Assembly (NCBI RefSeq): GCF_026226615.1
Contig: NZ_JAJAPB010000002.1
Span: forward strand, 62,001-126,000
Origin: Geovibrio ferrireducens
Lineage (GTDB): Bacteria > Chrysiogenota > Deferribacteres > Deferribacterales > Geovibrionaceae
DNA length: 64,000 bases
Direction of reading: 5' to 3'
Position 1 is the stretch's first letter. The number at the start of each line of letters is the position of its first letter. The translations under genes were made by a program, and so were the position numbers. This document shows positions 41,914-51,432 of this stretch, in pieces. The notes beneath the pieces are model-generated. The model was not told where the DNA came from, did not search any database, and saw only the letters and a list, made by a program, of their open reading frames with translations.

Positions 41914-43564
41914 TGCCACCCCTGCCTGTCAGAAGTTCTTTCGCCTGCTCAAGGGAGGAAGGGGTTTTTTCTCCCGCTATCATCAGCGCGAGAACCTCTT
42001 CCCTTTCATCATCACAGAGCGCTTTCACATCGGTTCTGGCCTTGTCGCCGTCTGTACCTTTTGAAATGTGGAAGTGTCTGTTCCCCTCTGCCGCTACAAC
42101 AGGAAGGTGAGTGATAACTATAACCTGCTTGCCGCGGGCTATGCTGCCCAGTTTTTTTGCCACCTGCTTCGCCGTTTTTCCGCTTATGCCGGTATCTATT
42201 TCGTCAAACACCAATGTGCCTACACGGTCAGACTCGGCAAAAACATCCTTAAGCGAAAGCATAACCCTTGAAATTTCCCCGCCTGAGGCCACTCTTGCCA
42301 GAGGAGCCGGAGGAAAGCCGGGGTTTGTGGATATATAAAACTCTGTGCGTACACCGCCCAGTTCGTCAAGTTCGTCCTGAGGAAAAAACTCAAGTTTAAA
42401 GACCGAGTTTTTGAGTTCCAGTTCACTTAAATTTTTAATAATTTCAGCAGAAAGTTTTTCGGCAGCCTTTTTTCTGGCAGAGTTGAGTTCATCCGCCTTT
42501 TTCTGTGCCTCTGAGTGAAGCGCGGTGACCTCCTTTTCCATTCTAGACATTGAGTCCTCGTCCAGAAAAAGGTTGTCCAGCCGCTCTTTTATAACCTGCC
42601 CGTGGCGTATTACCTCATCCAGCGTACCGCCGTATTTCTTCATCAGGTTAGCTAAACGGAACTTCCTGTCCATGAGCCTGTTAAGCTCTTCGGGGTCAAG
42701 CTCCTGCATATCCAGCATCTTTTCCAGAAATGCGGTCACATCCGCTATCTTATATCCCACATCGGCAAGGCTGTCCGCGGCGGAAGCCAGCTCCGCACCG
42801 TAATCCGCAACAGAGGACATAAGGGAGGAGGCGTTTCCTATCAGCTCCGAGGCGTTTATTTCGCCGTCTTTCAGATAGTTCAGGGAAGTTGCCGCCGCTT
42901 CGCGTATCTTCTCCATATGGGAGAGCATCTTTATCTTTTCCTCAAGCCCTTCATCCGTACCGGGGTCGATACGCATTGATTCTATCTCGTTAAGCTGAAA
43001 TTCCAGAATATCCTTTTCTTTCAGTGTTTTTGCTATGTCAGACTTGATATTTTCAAACTTTTTCTTTTTTTCCAGATATTTACCGTATGCCGCAAGATAA
43101 GCGTCTTTCGGCTTCTGCTCCACAGCGGCATCCAGAAACTCTATATGGCAGGCAGGGTTAAGGAGCCTCTGGTGCTCATGCTGCCCGTGTATATCGGCGA
43201 ACCCTTCCGCAACTTCCTTAAGCTGAACAACCGTTGCCAGTTTTCCATTGAGATAAACACGGTTTTTCCCTGCGCTGTCTATCTCTCTGCGGATTATGAC
43301 TTCGTCCTCAATTTCGAACTGCTCTCTGGTGTCACCTGTAAGGTGAGAGAAATCACCGCTGAAAAGCCCTTCCACCACAAGCTTTTTCTCCTCATCACGA
43401 AGAAGGGTTCTGGCGAAGCGTTCACCCAGCAGAAGCTTTAAAGCACCTATAAACACAGATTTGCCCGCTCCGGTTTCCCCGGTGATGATGTTCAGTCCTT
43501 CCCCGAACTCAACCGTGGCGGACTCAATAACAGAAAGATTTTCAACACGAAGCATATTAAGCAT
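41906..43564 (-). CDS. recN: DNA repair protein RecN
   Basis: The 552-residue SMC-like ATPase helps repair DNA double-strand breaks. The Walker A GETGAGKS near 30-37 is followed by long coiled-coil arms (about 150-400). The signature VASGGEISRVMLSLKDV and Walker B LVFDEIDTGISGKTA come after. Its start TGATG overlaps the nadK stop, and the nadK-recN order is conserved in many bacteria. Confidence 0.96.
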   Translation of the reverse strand: MLNMLRVENLSVIESATVEFGEGLNIITGETGAGKSVFIGALKLLLGERFARTLLRDEEKKLVVEGLFSGDFSHLTGDTREQFEIEDEVIIRREIDSAGKNRVYLNGKLATVVQLKEVAEGFADIHGQHEHQRLLNPACHIEFLDAAVEQKPKDAYLAAYGKYLEKKKKFENIKSDIAKTLKEKDILEFQLNEIESMRIDPGTDEGLEEKIKMLSHMEKIREAAATSLNYLKDGEINASELIGNASSLMSSVADYGAELASAADSLADVGYKIADVTAFLEKMLDMQELDPEELNRLMDRKFRLANLMKKYGGTLDEVIRHGQVIKERLDNLFLDEDSMSRMEKEVTALHSEAQKKADELNSARKKAAEKLSAEIIKNLSELELKNSVFKLEFFPQDELDELGGVRTEFYISTNPGFPPAPLARVASGGEISRVMLSLKDVFAESDRVGTLVFDEIDTGISGKTAKQVAKKLGSIARGKQVIVITHLPVVAAEGNRHFHISKGTDGDKARTDVKALCDDEREEVLALMIAGEKTPSSLEQAKELLTGRGGNA

Positions 43565-44415
43565 CAGGAATCGCCCCAGCCGAGTTTTTCCCTTAGAAGG
43601 GAGTAGTAGTTTTTATTTTTCGGAACCACCAGAACGGTGGGAGATTGAGCTTTTTTTACGGATATGGTCATTGTCGGGTCTATGGAACGCCACACCTGAC
43701 CGTCATAGGTGATGGACACATTTTCGTCCCTGCTTCTGAGTTTTATGGTTATGTTGCTGTTGTCGCTTATAACTATCGGCCTGTTGGTGAGTGCATGGGG
43801 GCAAATGGGGGATATGATTATTGTCTCCGTCTCAGGGTGAACAATGGGCCCTCCGGCTGCAAGATTATACGCTGTGGAGCCTGTGGGGGTGGAGATAATC
43901 AGCCCGTCCGCCCTGTAGCGGTTCACGAAATCTCCGTTTATGTAGACTTCCATCTCTATTATTCGGGCAAGGTCAGATTTATTGAGAACCACATCGTTGA
44001 GAACTTCTATCTCAAGAGTCTTCCGCCCCTCCTCCTCGATGTGGCAGTGGAGCTTCATCCTCTTTTCCAGCCTGTAATTATCGTTCAGGAAATCATCAAG
44101 AGCCGCGACAGCTTCGTCCACCCTTGTTTCGGTAAGAAAGCCTAGTCTGCCGAGGTTCACCCCAAGCACAGGCGTTTCTTTGCTGCCCAGAAGGCGTGCG
44201 GCGGATATAAGGGTTCCGTCCCCGCCGAGGACTACAACAAGGTCTGATTTTTCTCTGATTTCATCATGGTCTGCGGGCTCAGCACCCATTACTGCGGCGG
44301 CTTTCTCCTCAAAGAGGATGCAGACACCTTTTTCGGCAAGGAAAGCGCATACTTTTTCAAGAGTCTGTCTGACTTTCTCCCCGTGAGGCTTTGCTATAAT
44401 AGATATAGTTTTCAT
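43564..44415 (-). CDS. nadK: NAD kinase
   Basis: The 283-residue kinase makes NADP from NAD. The family motifs are VVLGGDGTLISAARLLG near 62-78 (GGDG), GVNLGRLGFLTE near 89, and DGLIISTPTGSTAYNLAAGGP near 165-185. Its start lies 59 bases inside the 3' end of tlyA, an unusually long overlap. The normal N-terminus (TISIIAKPHGEK) begins there, so the overlap is probably real. Confidence 0.95.
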   Translation of the reverse strand: MKTISIIAKPHGEKVRQTLEKVCAFLAEKGVCILFEEKAAAVMGAEPADHDEIREKSDLVVVLGGDGTLISAARLLGSKETPVLGVNLGRLGFLTETRVDEAVAALDDFLNDNYRLEKRMKLHCHIEEEGRKTLEIEVLNDVVLNKSDLARIIEMEVYINGDFVNRYRADGLIISTPTGSTAYNLAAGGPIVHPETETIIISPICPHALTNRPIVISDNSNITIKLRSRDENVSITYDGQVWRSIDPTMTISVKKAQSPTVLVVPKNKNYYSLLREKLGWGDS

Positions 44416-45193
44416 CCGCTACCCGTTTGATAATCTCCGTAAGTCCAACGAAGTCTGACGGGCAATTGTATACAAAATACGCAGGATATTCAAGATTTCC
44501 TTTTGCTCCGCGTATCGGGGACTGGACAAGCCCGCGGAAGAATAATGATGATTCCTCCGCAGCCCTTATCACGGATTCTATAACACGGACATGCACGGAT
44601 GTATCTGATACTATTCCGTTTCGGCCTATTTCACCCCTTTCCGCCTCAAACTGGGGCTTAATGAGGAGCACAGCCTCAGTGCCTTCGCGGCAGAACTGTA
44701 CGCAGGAGGGAATAATCATTGAAAGGGAGATAAATGATACATCGGAAACGATTATATCAGCCTTTTCGCCTATGGTTTCAAACGGAATTGTGCGGAAGTT
44801 GGTCTGCTCAAGGTTTATGACACGGCTGTCTTTCTTAAGCTTTTCATGGAGCTGGTTTGTGCCCACATCAACAGCGAACACCTTCTTTGCCCCCTTCTGG
44901 AGAGCAAGATCCGTGAAACCGCCGGTGGAGGCGCCTATATCCAGAACTGTTTTATTCTTAAAATCAAGTCCGAAGGCGCTTACCGCCTTCTCAAGCTTCA
45001 AACCGCCCCGGCTGACATACGGCAGGGTTTCCTTCAGCCTCAGCACGGCATCGCGGCTTATCATCTGACCGGGCTTATCGATCCTGTGATCGTCTGCGAC
45101 TGCGAGCCCCGCCATTATCAGGCGTTTTGCATGCTCCTGCGATTCCGCCAGCCCGTACTCCACCAAAAGCAGATCGAGGCGTTCCTTTTTCAT
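44357..45193 (-). CDS. tlyA: TlyA-family rRNA 2'-O-methyltransferase
   Basis: The 278-residue protein has an N-terminal S4 RNA-binding domain (RLDLLLVEYGLAESQEHAKR) and a Rossmann methyltransferase domain with VLDIGASTGGFTDLALQ and IIVSDVSFISLSMIIP. In mycobacteria the family methylates 16S and 23S rRNA and influences capreomycin sensitivity. The older name hemolysin A is not supported as a function. It overlaps both dxs (4 bases) and nadK (59 bases). Confidence 0.93.
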   Translation of the reverse strand: MKKERLDLLLVEYGLAESQEHAKRLIMAGLAVADDHRIDKPGQMISRDAVLRLKETLPYVSRGGLKLEKAVSAFGLDFKNKTVLDIGASTGGFTDLALQKGAKKVFAVDVGTNQLHEKLKKDSRVINLEQTNFRTIPFETIGEKADIIVSDVSFISLSMIIPSCVQFCREGTEAVLLIKPQFEAERGEIGRNGIVSDTSVHVRVIESVIRAAEESSLFFRGLVQSPIRGAKGNLEYPAYFVYNCPSDFVGLTEIIKRVADENYIYYSKASRGESQTDS

Positions 45194-47055
45194 AATCCGC
45201 CGTAAACGGATTTCACTTTCTCAAACATCTGCTCAGCGGTTAAGCCGCAGATCTGTCTGAGTTCCTTCACTGAGCCGTGCTCTATGAATATATCAGGTAT
45301 GCCGAAGCGGACAACCCTCGCCCTGCTTCCGCCGTCCATAAGGACAGACTGAACCTCTTCCCCTGCTCCGCCTTTGACGGAACCCTCCTCCACAGTTACC
45401 ACAAGCTTTTTCGAGCCTATGACGCCGCACAGGTATTCCTGATCCAGAGGCCTGAGAAAGCGGAGGTTTATGAGTGATACCTGCCCGTACTCCTCTTTCA
45501 GGTTTTTCCAGAGCTTGTACGATTCCTCAAAAATATGTCCGACTGAGACTATTGCTATCTCCCCTTCCGCTTCTATCACTTCCGGTCTGCCGTATTCAAC
45601 AGATGAAACGGGCAGTTCGGGATAATGGTGAGCCTCGCCTCTGGCGTATCTCACCGCTGAGGGGCCTTTGAGCGCCATTGTCATTTTAAGCATGGTCTCA
45701 AGCTCATAGCTGTCCTTAGGGAGCATGATGGAGATGTTCGGTATCATGCGGAAATAAGATATGTCAAACACACCGTGGTGCGTCGGGCCGTCAGCACCCA
45801 CAAGCCCGCCTCTGTCCACACAGAAAACAACGGGAAGGTTCTGCACTGCCACATCATGAATTATCTGATCAAAAGCGCGCTGGAAGAAGGTGGAATATAT
45901 GGCAACATACGGGCGTATTCCGCTTATGGCAAGCCCCGCGGCAAATGTCACCGCATGCTGCTCCGCTATGCCCACATCAAAGAACCTGTCGGGGCATTTC
46001 TGTTCAAACTCGCACAGCCCCGTGCCGTCCTTCATGGCGGCACTTATCGCGGCTATTTCTTTATTTTTAACGCCCATTTCGGCAAGAACCTTTCCGAAGA
46101 CATCAGTGTATGATTCGGCGCTGCCCAGCTTGGAGGAACAGCCTGTACTGACATCAAACGATGAAACACCGTGAAATCTGGACGGATCTTTCTCGGCGTG
46201 CCCGTACCCCTGCCCTTTTTTGGTGGAGACATGGATTATCACCGGCCCGTCCTGAAGCATGGCGTTCTGAAACGCTTTGTCCAGATCTGCCACCTTGTGT
46301 CCGTTCACCGGGCCTATGTATCTGAGCCCCAGTTCCTCAAAGAGGATTCCGGGTGTGAAAAGGCCGACTATCCCCTCCTCCATCTTCTTGGCTATTTTCA
46401 GAAGTCTGGGACCGAGGGGGCGTTTTTCCAGCAGGCTCTGCACATCCTTTCTGAAACGGGTGTACATTTTGCCTGTCATAAGGTTTGAAAGGTAATGGGA
46501 GAAAGCGCCCACATTGCTGCTTATGGACATTTCATTATCGTTCAGGACAACTATCATCCGCTTGTCAAGATGACCGAGGTTATTGAGCGCCTCAAACGCC
46601 ATACCAGCAGTCATGGCTCCGTCACCTATGACGGCAACGACTTTTCTGTCCCGCCCCAGTATCGAATCAGCAACTGTCATACCGAGACCGGCGGAGATTG
46701 ATGTGCTGGTGTGCCCTACCCCGAAAGCATCGAATGAACTCTCGGAGGGTTTGATGAAGCCTGATATACCCTTGAACGTGCGCAGGGTGTGGAATCTGTC
46801 CTTCCTGTCGGTAAGGATCTTATAAGCGTAGGACTGATGCCCCACATCCCACACTATGCGGTCGTACAGGGGGGTGAAATTGCGCAGAAGGCTTATTGTA
46901 AGCTCCACAACACCGAGGCTGGGAGCCAGATGACCGCCGTTTTTTGAAACAGTGCCGATTATTATCTCCCTTGTTTCGGCGGCGAGTATTTCAGCCTGCT
47001 GATAATCAAGCTTTTTTATATCATCCGGAAGCTTCAGTTTTTCGATTGTCCCCAT
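45190..47055 (-). CDS. dxs: 1-deoxy-D-xylulose-5-phosphate synthase
   Basis: The 621-residue thiamine diphosphate enzyme condenses pyruvate and glyceraldehyde 3-phosphate, the first step of the MEP isoprenoid pathway. The diphosphate motif is VIGDGAMTAGMAFEALNN near 140-157, and the transketolase central part has DVGIAEQHAVTFAAGLA near 358-374 with HDVAVQNLPVVFCVDRGGLVG. It directly follows ispA (no gap), so precursor supply and chain elongation are coexpressed. Confidence 0.97.
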   Translation of the reverse strand: MGTIEKLKLPDDIKKLDYQQAEILAAETREIIIGTVSKNGGHLAPSLGVVELTISLLRNFTPLYDRIVWDVGHQSYAYKILTDRKDRFHTLRTFKGISGFIKPSESSFDAFGVGHTSTSISAGLGMTVADSILGRDRKVVAVIGDGAMTAGMAFEALNNLGHLDKRMIVVLNDNEMSISSNVGAFSHYLSNLMTGKMYTRFRKDVQSLLEKRPLGPRLLKIAKKMEEGIVGLFTPGILFEELGLRYIGPVNGHKVADLDKAFQNAMLQDGPVIIHVSTKKGQGYGHAEKDPSRFHGVSSFDVSTGCSSKLGSAESYTDVFGKVLAEMGVKNKEIAAISAAMKDGTGLCEFEQKCPDRFFDVGIAEQHAVTFAAGLAISGIRPYVAIYSTFFQRAFDQIIHDVAVQNLPVVFCVDRGGLVGADGPTHHGVFDISYFRMIPNISIMLPKDSYELETMLKMTMALKGPSAVRYARGEAHHYPELPVSSVEYGRPEVIEAEGEIAIVSVGHIFEESYKLWKNLKEEYGQVSLINLRFLRPLDQEYLCGVIGSKKLVVTVEEGSVKGGAGEEVQSVLMDGGSRARVVRFGIPDIFIEHGSVKELRQICGLTAEQMFEKVKSVYGGL

Positions 47056-47955
47056 CTAGTTCTTACGCTCCAGTACGTACTTGGCTATCTCTATGCACGG
47101 CCTTGCAGCCTTGCCGTAAGGCTCTACTATGGCTATTGCCTCCGCTGTGAGTTCGGAGGCGATTTTCATCGACCTTTCAACCCCGTAAAGGGCAGCGTAT
47201 GTCGCCTTGCCCTCTGCCTCGTCCTTGCCTATGGATTTGCCCAGTTCCTCGGACGTGGAGGTGACATCAAGCACATCGTCCACCACCTGAAAGGCCAGCC
47301 CTATTTTCCTGCCGTAGGCTTTCATGTTCGCTTTGTCTATATCTTCCCCGTAGCCGAGTATAGCGCCAAGCTCTGCGCAGTAGGCAATGAGGCTTGCTGT
47401 TTTGTGCATGTGGATATAGTCCACGGTTTCAGCCTCCGGGTCTGTTCTTTCTGCCTGCATATCGGCAAACTGGCCGCCCACCATCCCCTTGTCACCCGCG
47501 GCTAGTGCCAGTTTAAAGGCTGCTTCCGCCATAAGCGGGGCTTCAATATCGGGATTGATCTCTTTATTCAGCATTATCTCAAACGCCTTGGTAAGCAGCG
47601 CATCTCCGGCAAGAATTGCCGTAGCCTCACCGAAAACCTTATGGTTAGTGGGCTTGCCCCTGCGGAAATCGTCATTATCCATAGCGGGAAGATCGTCATG
47701 AATGAGGGAGTAGGTATGCAGAACCTCAACAGCAGCGGCGTACGGGGTTACTTTATCAAAATAGTTGTCGAATATGCCGAAGGATGAAAATATCACCGCG
47801 GGGCGCATACGCTTGCCCCCTGCGGACAGGCTGTAGTTCATGGATTTCAGAAGTCCTGACGCATGAATATCAGCGGGAACCATATAGCTTTCGAAAAATT
47901 TTTCAACACGCTCCGCCCAGAAGCCAACATAGCCTTTCAGGTTGAAATCATTCAT
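47056..47955 (-). CDS. ispA: Farnesyl/geranyl(geranyl) diphosphate synthase
   Basis: The 299-residue trans-prenyltransferase has both aspartate-rich motifs: DDLPAMDNDD near 88-97 and DDVLDVTS near 227. GGKRMRPA near 47 and the GQFADM region lie between them. The length of the product chain is not certain from sequence; FPP is usual for this xseB-ispA-dxs arrangement. It overlaps xseB by 8 bases. Confidence 0.95.
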   Translation of the reverse strand: MNDFNLKGYVGFWAERVEKFFESYMVPADIHASGLLKSMNYSLSAGGKRMRPAVIFSSFGIFDNYFDKVTPYAAAVEVLHTYSLIHDDLPAMDNDDFRRGKPTNHKVFGEATAILAGDALLTKAFEIMLNKEINPDIEAPLMAEAAFKLALAAGDKGMVGGQFADMQAERTDPEAETVDYIHMHKTASLIAYCAELGAILGYGEDIDKANMKAYGRKIGLAFQVVDDVLDVTSTSEELGKSIGKDEAEGKATYAALYGVERSMKIASELTAEAIAIVEPYGKAARPCIEIAKYVLERKN

Positions 47956-48175
47956 CGGCGGGCTCCGTGCGGATGTTCCCTTCGCTGTCAGCGCTGAGAA
48001 CCTTGTTGACCTTTATCTCTATTTCATCAAGCATTTTGCGCGATTCCCTGCCAAGCTGCATCCCTTCCTGAAAGAGAGCCAGCGTGGTTTCTATATCAAG
48101 CTCAGAGTTCTCAAGCTTTTCCACTATTTCCTCAAGCCTTTTCAGCTTGGTTTCAAAAGCGCCTGTCTCTTTCAT
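47948..48175 (-). CDS. xseB: Exodeoxyribonuclease VII small subunit
   Basis: The 75-residue helical protein carries the XseB pattern [35 protein letters not shown]. It forms exonuclease VII with XseA, which is not encoded nearby. It overlaps the peroxiredoxin stop by 4 bases and the ispA start by 8. Confidence 0.93.
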   Translation of the reverse strand: MKETGAFETKLKRLEEIVEKLENSELDIETTLALFQEGMQLGRESRKMLDEIEIKVNKVLSADSEGNIRTEPADE

Positions 48176-48633
48176 CTCAGTTCACACAGCACTTTTTCCG
48201 CGTGCCCTTTTGCCCTGACGTTTTTAAACGCCTTAAGCACTGTTCCGTCAGTATCTATGACGAAGGTGGAACGGATTATACCCATATATTTCACACCGTA
48301 GTTCTTCTTTTCACCGTATGCGCCGAAAGCCCCGGCGCACGCTTTATCCGGATCGGAGAGGAGCAGAATCTCAAGCTCATATTTTTCCTTGAATTTCTTG
48401 TGGCTGGCTGCGCTGTCCGGACTGACACCGATTATCCTGTAGCCTTCTTCGGCGTATTCCTTAGCAAGCGCGGTAAATTCGCGGGCTTCCGTTGTGCAGC
48501 CCGGAGTGTTGTCCTTGGGGTAGAAATAGAGAACGATTTTTTCTCCGCTGAAATCAGAGAGTGAATAAGACCTGCCGTCATCACCTTCCAGAGAAAAATC
48601 CGGGGCGGGATCACCCGCTTTGAGTTCAGCCAT
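48172..48633 (-). CDS. bcp: Thioredoxin-dependent peroxiredoxin (BCP/PrxQ type)
   Basis: Begun at the ATG at 48633 (AAGGTG 7 bases upstream), this is a 153-residue peroxiredoxin. It has the peroxidatic Cys46 in [12 protein letters not shown] and the KDNTPG active-site loop. The usual nearby resolving Cys (five residues on) is Arg, so it works as a 1-Cys enzyme or uses one of the later cysteines (near 99 or at the C-terminus). It overlaps the rlmN stop by 8 bases. Confidence 0.93.
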   Translation of the reverse strand: MAELKAGDPAPDFSLEGDDGRSYSLSDFSGEKIVLYFYPKDNTPGCTTEAREFTALAKEYAEEGYRIIGVSPDSAASHKKFKEKYELEILLLSDPDKACAGAFGAYGEKKNYGVKYMGIIRSTFVIDTDGTVLKAFKNVRAKGHAEKVLCELR

Positions 48634-49702
48634 TGTCATCACCTTTTTCCTTTGCCGTTTTGGCGTAAAGCTGCCCGCAGGCTCCGTCAATGTCGCTTCC
48701 GAGGCTCTTTCTGATAAAAGTACCGATCCTCTCTTGTATCAGATATTGCTGGAATTTTAAAGTTTCTTTTTCCCCGGAGCTTCTGAACTCACCGTCCTTG
48801 GAGTTGTTGTATGCGATGAGGTTTACCTTTACAGGCATGCCTCTGATAAGCTTTGCAAAGGCTCTGGCATCCTCCTCGGAGTCATTAAACCCTTTGAGAA
48901 GAACATACTCTATCATTATCATTTTGTGCTTGCTGACAGGAAGTGACCTCACCACACGCATAAGCTCATCCAGAGGGAACTTTCTGGAAATGGGCATTAT
49001 CTTCTCCCTCTTCGCCTGAGTAGGCGCATTGATGGAAACGGCAAGATTCACAGGCTTATCAAGCTCGAAAAGCTTCGGCAGCTTATCGGTGAGACCGGAG
49101 GTGGACACTGTTATCCTGCGGTATGAAAAGCCGTAGCCGTTATCATCCAGCAGAACAGTAATCGCAGGCAGAAGGTTTTCAAGGTTGTCCAGCGGTTCGC
49201 CCATCCCCATGAAAACAAGGTTGGTCAGCCTGCGCCCCTCAGCACGGAGCATGTTGTCCATGGTGCGTACCTGAAGGAGTATTTCCCCCACAGTGAGGTT
49301 GCGGATGAAGCCCATCTTCGCCGTGGAGCAGAAGACACACCCCATGCGGCAGCCAACCTGAGTGGATATACAGCCTGTGGCACGGTCAAAATCGCGCAGG
49401 GTTACAGCCTCAATCATGTTTCCGTCACTAAGGCGGAAGAGGAGCTTCATGGAGTCGTCCTGCATGGAGCGCTGCTCTTTTATCACCTCAAACTGAGTGA
49501 ACCCGCATTCGGCTGTGAGTTTTTCACGGAGCTTTTTTGAGAGGTTCGTCATCTGCTCAAAATCGAGCACACGCTTATTATGAATCCAGTCGAAAATCTG
49601 ATCGGCACGGAATTTTTCAAAGCCGATCTCCGCGAAATATTCGCGCATCGTCTCTTTGGACATAGAGTCCAGCATTATTAAGTCAGTATTGATTTGCGGC
49701 AT
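48626..49702 (-). CDS. rlmN: Dual-specificity rRNA/tRNA adenine-C2 methyltransferase RlmN
   Basis: The 358-residue radical SAM enzyme methylates A2503 of 23S rRNA and A37 of some tRNAs. The radical SAM cluster motif is [10 protein letters not shown] near 117-126, and [28 protein letters not shown] and the late Cys in [12 protein letters not shown] (the methyl-carrying residue) are all present. The ATG overlaps the STAS stop. A start nine codons later is possible. Confidence 0.96.
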   Translation of the reverse strand: MPQINTDLIMLDSMSKETMREYFAEIGFEKFRADQIFDWIHNKRVLDFEQMTNLSKKLREKLTAECGFTQFEVIKEQRSMQDDSMKLLFRLSDGNMIEAVTLRDFDRATGCISTQVGCRMGCVFCSTAKMGFIRNLTVGEILLQVRTMDNMLRAEGRRLTNLVFMGMGEPLDNLENLLPAITVLLDDNGYGFSYRRITVSTSGLTDKLPKLFELDKPVNLAVSINAPTQAKREKIMPISRKFPLDELMRVVRSLPVSKHKMIMIEYVLLKGFNDSEEDARAFAKLIRGMPVKVNLIAYNNSKDGEFRSSGEKETLKFQQYLIQERIGTFIRKSLGSDIDGACGQLYAKTAKEKGDDNG

Positions 49703-50046
49703 CAGCCTTCCAGAATAGTACCTGCTGTTTCGTCCGTGGGATGGATGCTGAAAAGTCTGTGCAGGTTGGTACTGTCGAAAATTTTATTAATCTCTTCGCT
49801 TAGGTTGGTGAGGAAAAGAAGCTTTCCCCTTTCTTTCAGAAATTTTAATATCTGAATCAGCTCACGCAGCCCTGAACTGTTAAGGTAGTTTACTCTGGAA
49901 AAATTGACTATAACGGCATCATACGAATCATGTTCGATGATGAAGGTTTTCATTTCCTCCCCGTTATAAGAGTCAATTTCGTGGAGAGGGTACAACACTT
50001 CCACCGTTTTTCCGCTAAAATCCTTAATTTCTCTGCTGAACGCCAT
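49702..50046 (-). CDS. STAS-domain anti-sigma factor antagonist-like protein
   Basis: The 114-residue single STAS domain (SpoIIAA-like) has the phosphorylatable serine in NYLNSSGLRELIQI near residues 55-60. I chose the ATG at 50046, with AGGTG 6 bases upstream. Such proteins switch partner kinases or sigma regulators by phosphorylation. No anti-sigma kinase is adjacent. It follows a PilZ gene by 9 bases, so it may belong to a c-di-GMP or motility signalling branch. Confidence 0.85.
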   Translation of the reverse strand: MAFSREIKDFSGKTVEVLYPLHEIDSYNGEEMKTFIIEHDSYDAVIVNFSRVNYLNSSGLRELIQILKFLKERGKLLFLTNLSEEINKIFDSTNLHRLFSIHPTDETAGTILEG

Positions 50047-50055
50047 TATTAGCAC

Positions 50056-50721
50056 CTAGCCTATGAGTTTTCTCAGTTCGAGCTGTCTTTTAAAAACATA
50101 TTTAATTACTTTATCTCTGTCAACAGTGTTCATTCCGAGGAACTTAAGCCCGGCCTCATATCTCTGGTCCTCATGAGCCACACTGCGCATTACAGCTGCT
50201 CTTGCAGATTTAAGTTCAGGAACCATATCACCGAAGTATATCTCAACTTCCTGCCCGTGTTCAAGCCTGTATCCGGCAGTAACCCTCATTCCGCCTCCTG
50301 ATATATCCTGCACGTAAGCATCAAATACATCATCAACGGGATTGCCCCTGCCATCCTCATATGAAGCGAGGATTTTCACCTTGGCTCCTGTGTTTATCCT
50401 GAAAAACTCTCGCAGTTCCTTCCTGAAAACAACCGAGGGTTTCTCTAACTCAAGCATGGGGATCTGTTCCTTAAGCCTTGACAGCACCTTGGACTGAAAG
50501 CTGAAACGGCCGCCGTCGCCGACGTATGAAACATTTACACTGACCCCGACTGCCAAAGGCACAGGAAAACCTTTTTGGCTGGGCATGGTTATATATATAC
50601 TTTTATTCTTAATATCCTCAATGCGGGAGTCAAACACGCCGGGATACTCCCCAAACTTTACGTCCAGAATAATTTTCTGATTTATTATCAGAAATTTGTC
50701 AACATTTGTATATTTTTCCAC
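50056..50721 (-). CDS. PilZ-domain c-di-GMP receptor with YcgR-like N-terminus
   Basis: In this 221-residue protein, residues about 10-100 form a YcgR/FlgZ-type beta domain (GEYPGVFDSRIEDI, YITMPSQKGFPVPL). The PilZ domain follows, with REFFR near 110 (RxxxR) and DISGGGMRV near 144 (D/NxSxxG), the c-di-GMP ligands. YcgR-type proteins slow the flagellar motor, though no flagellar gene is in the window. It is the first gene of a long minus-strand operon that continues through rlmN to the M23 gene. Confidence 0.86.
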   Translation of the reverse strand: MEKYTNVDKFLIINQKIILDVKFGEYPGVFDSRIEDIKNKSIYITMPSQKGFPVPLAVGVSVNVSYVGDGGRFSFQSKVLSRLKEQIPMLELEKPSVVFRKELREFFRINTGAKVKILASYEDGRGNPVDDVFDAYVQDISGGGMRVTAGYRLEHGQEVEIYFGDMVPELKSARAAVMRSVAHEDQRYEAGLKFLGMNTVDRDKVIKYVFKRQLELRKLIG

Positions 50722-50796
50722 TGATACGTCACCGTCTATTTAAAACGAAACTGGTATGATTTATATTAGTCTATACGATTTATTTGTAAATTAAAA

Positions 50797-50831
50797 ATAT
50801 TAAGGAGGGGGAAGAGCCTCCTCCTTAATAT
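50797..50831 (-). terminator. Intrinsic terminator of pyrF-pyrE
   Basis: A perfect 12-bp stem ATATTAAGGAGG/CCTCCTTAATAT (50797-50808 with 50820-50831) is followed on the minus strand by TTTTAATTT. Confidence 0.88.
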
Positions 50832-50853
50832 ATCGGTTTGTTTTTAAAAAAAT

Positions 50854-51432
50854 TTAAGCCTTGAAGTTCCTGCTGCCGGGTTTTATGGCAGGAGTTCCCT
50901 GTCTGCACAGGGGACAGTCCGCAGGGTCGTATGTATGAACATCTATCTGGAGAAGCGAAATGAACGGAACATCAAACTGGGCTTCGCCGCTGCTTCTGTC
51001 AACAAGGCTCACAACAGCCTGAATATCCCCGCCGGCATCACGGACAGCCTTCATGCATTCTTTTGTGGATTTACCTGTGGTTACAACATCTTCTGCTATA
51101 ACAACCTTTTCATTCGGCTTCATGACGAATCCCCTGCGGAACTGCACGACATCATCCACCCTTTCAGTGAAAAGAGAACGCTTCCTGAGCTGTCTGGCAA
51201 ATTCATAACCGAAGCGTATGCCGCCTATGGCGGGGCTTACCACCGTGGTAAATTCCAGATGATAGGTCTGGAGCACGAGATCGTTAATGAGTCTTTCGGC
51301 TATTGCCGGATACTGCATGATCAGCGCGCACTGGAGATACTTGTCGCTGTGGAGGCCGGAGGAGAGCAGAAAATGCCCTTCAAGGAGTGCGTTGTGCTTG
51401 TTGAATACTTCCAGAATCTGTTCGTTTGTCAT
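50854..51432 (-). CDS. pyrE: Orotate phosphoribosyltransferase
   Basis: The 192-residue enzyme joins orotate to PRPP in pyrimidine synthesis. The PRPP loop VVIAEDVVTTGKST near 111-124 and the N-terminal FLLSSGLHSDKYLQC are clear. The C-terminal CPLCRQGTPAIKPGSR is the usual tail of the longer PyrE subfamily. It shares a base with the pyrF stop. Confidence 0.95.
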   Translation of the reverse strand: MTNEQILEVFNKHNALLEGHFLLSSGLHSDKYLQCALIMQYPAIAERLINDLVLQTYHLEFTTVVSPAIGGIRFGYEFARQLRKRSLFTERVDDVVQFRRGFVMKPNEKVVIAEDVVTTGKSTKECMKAVRDAGGDIQAVVSLVDRSSGEAQFDVPFISLLQIDVHTYDPADCPLCRQGTPAIKPGSRNFKA

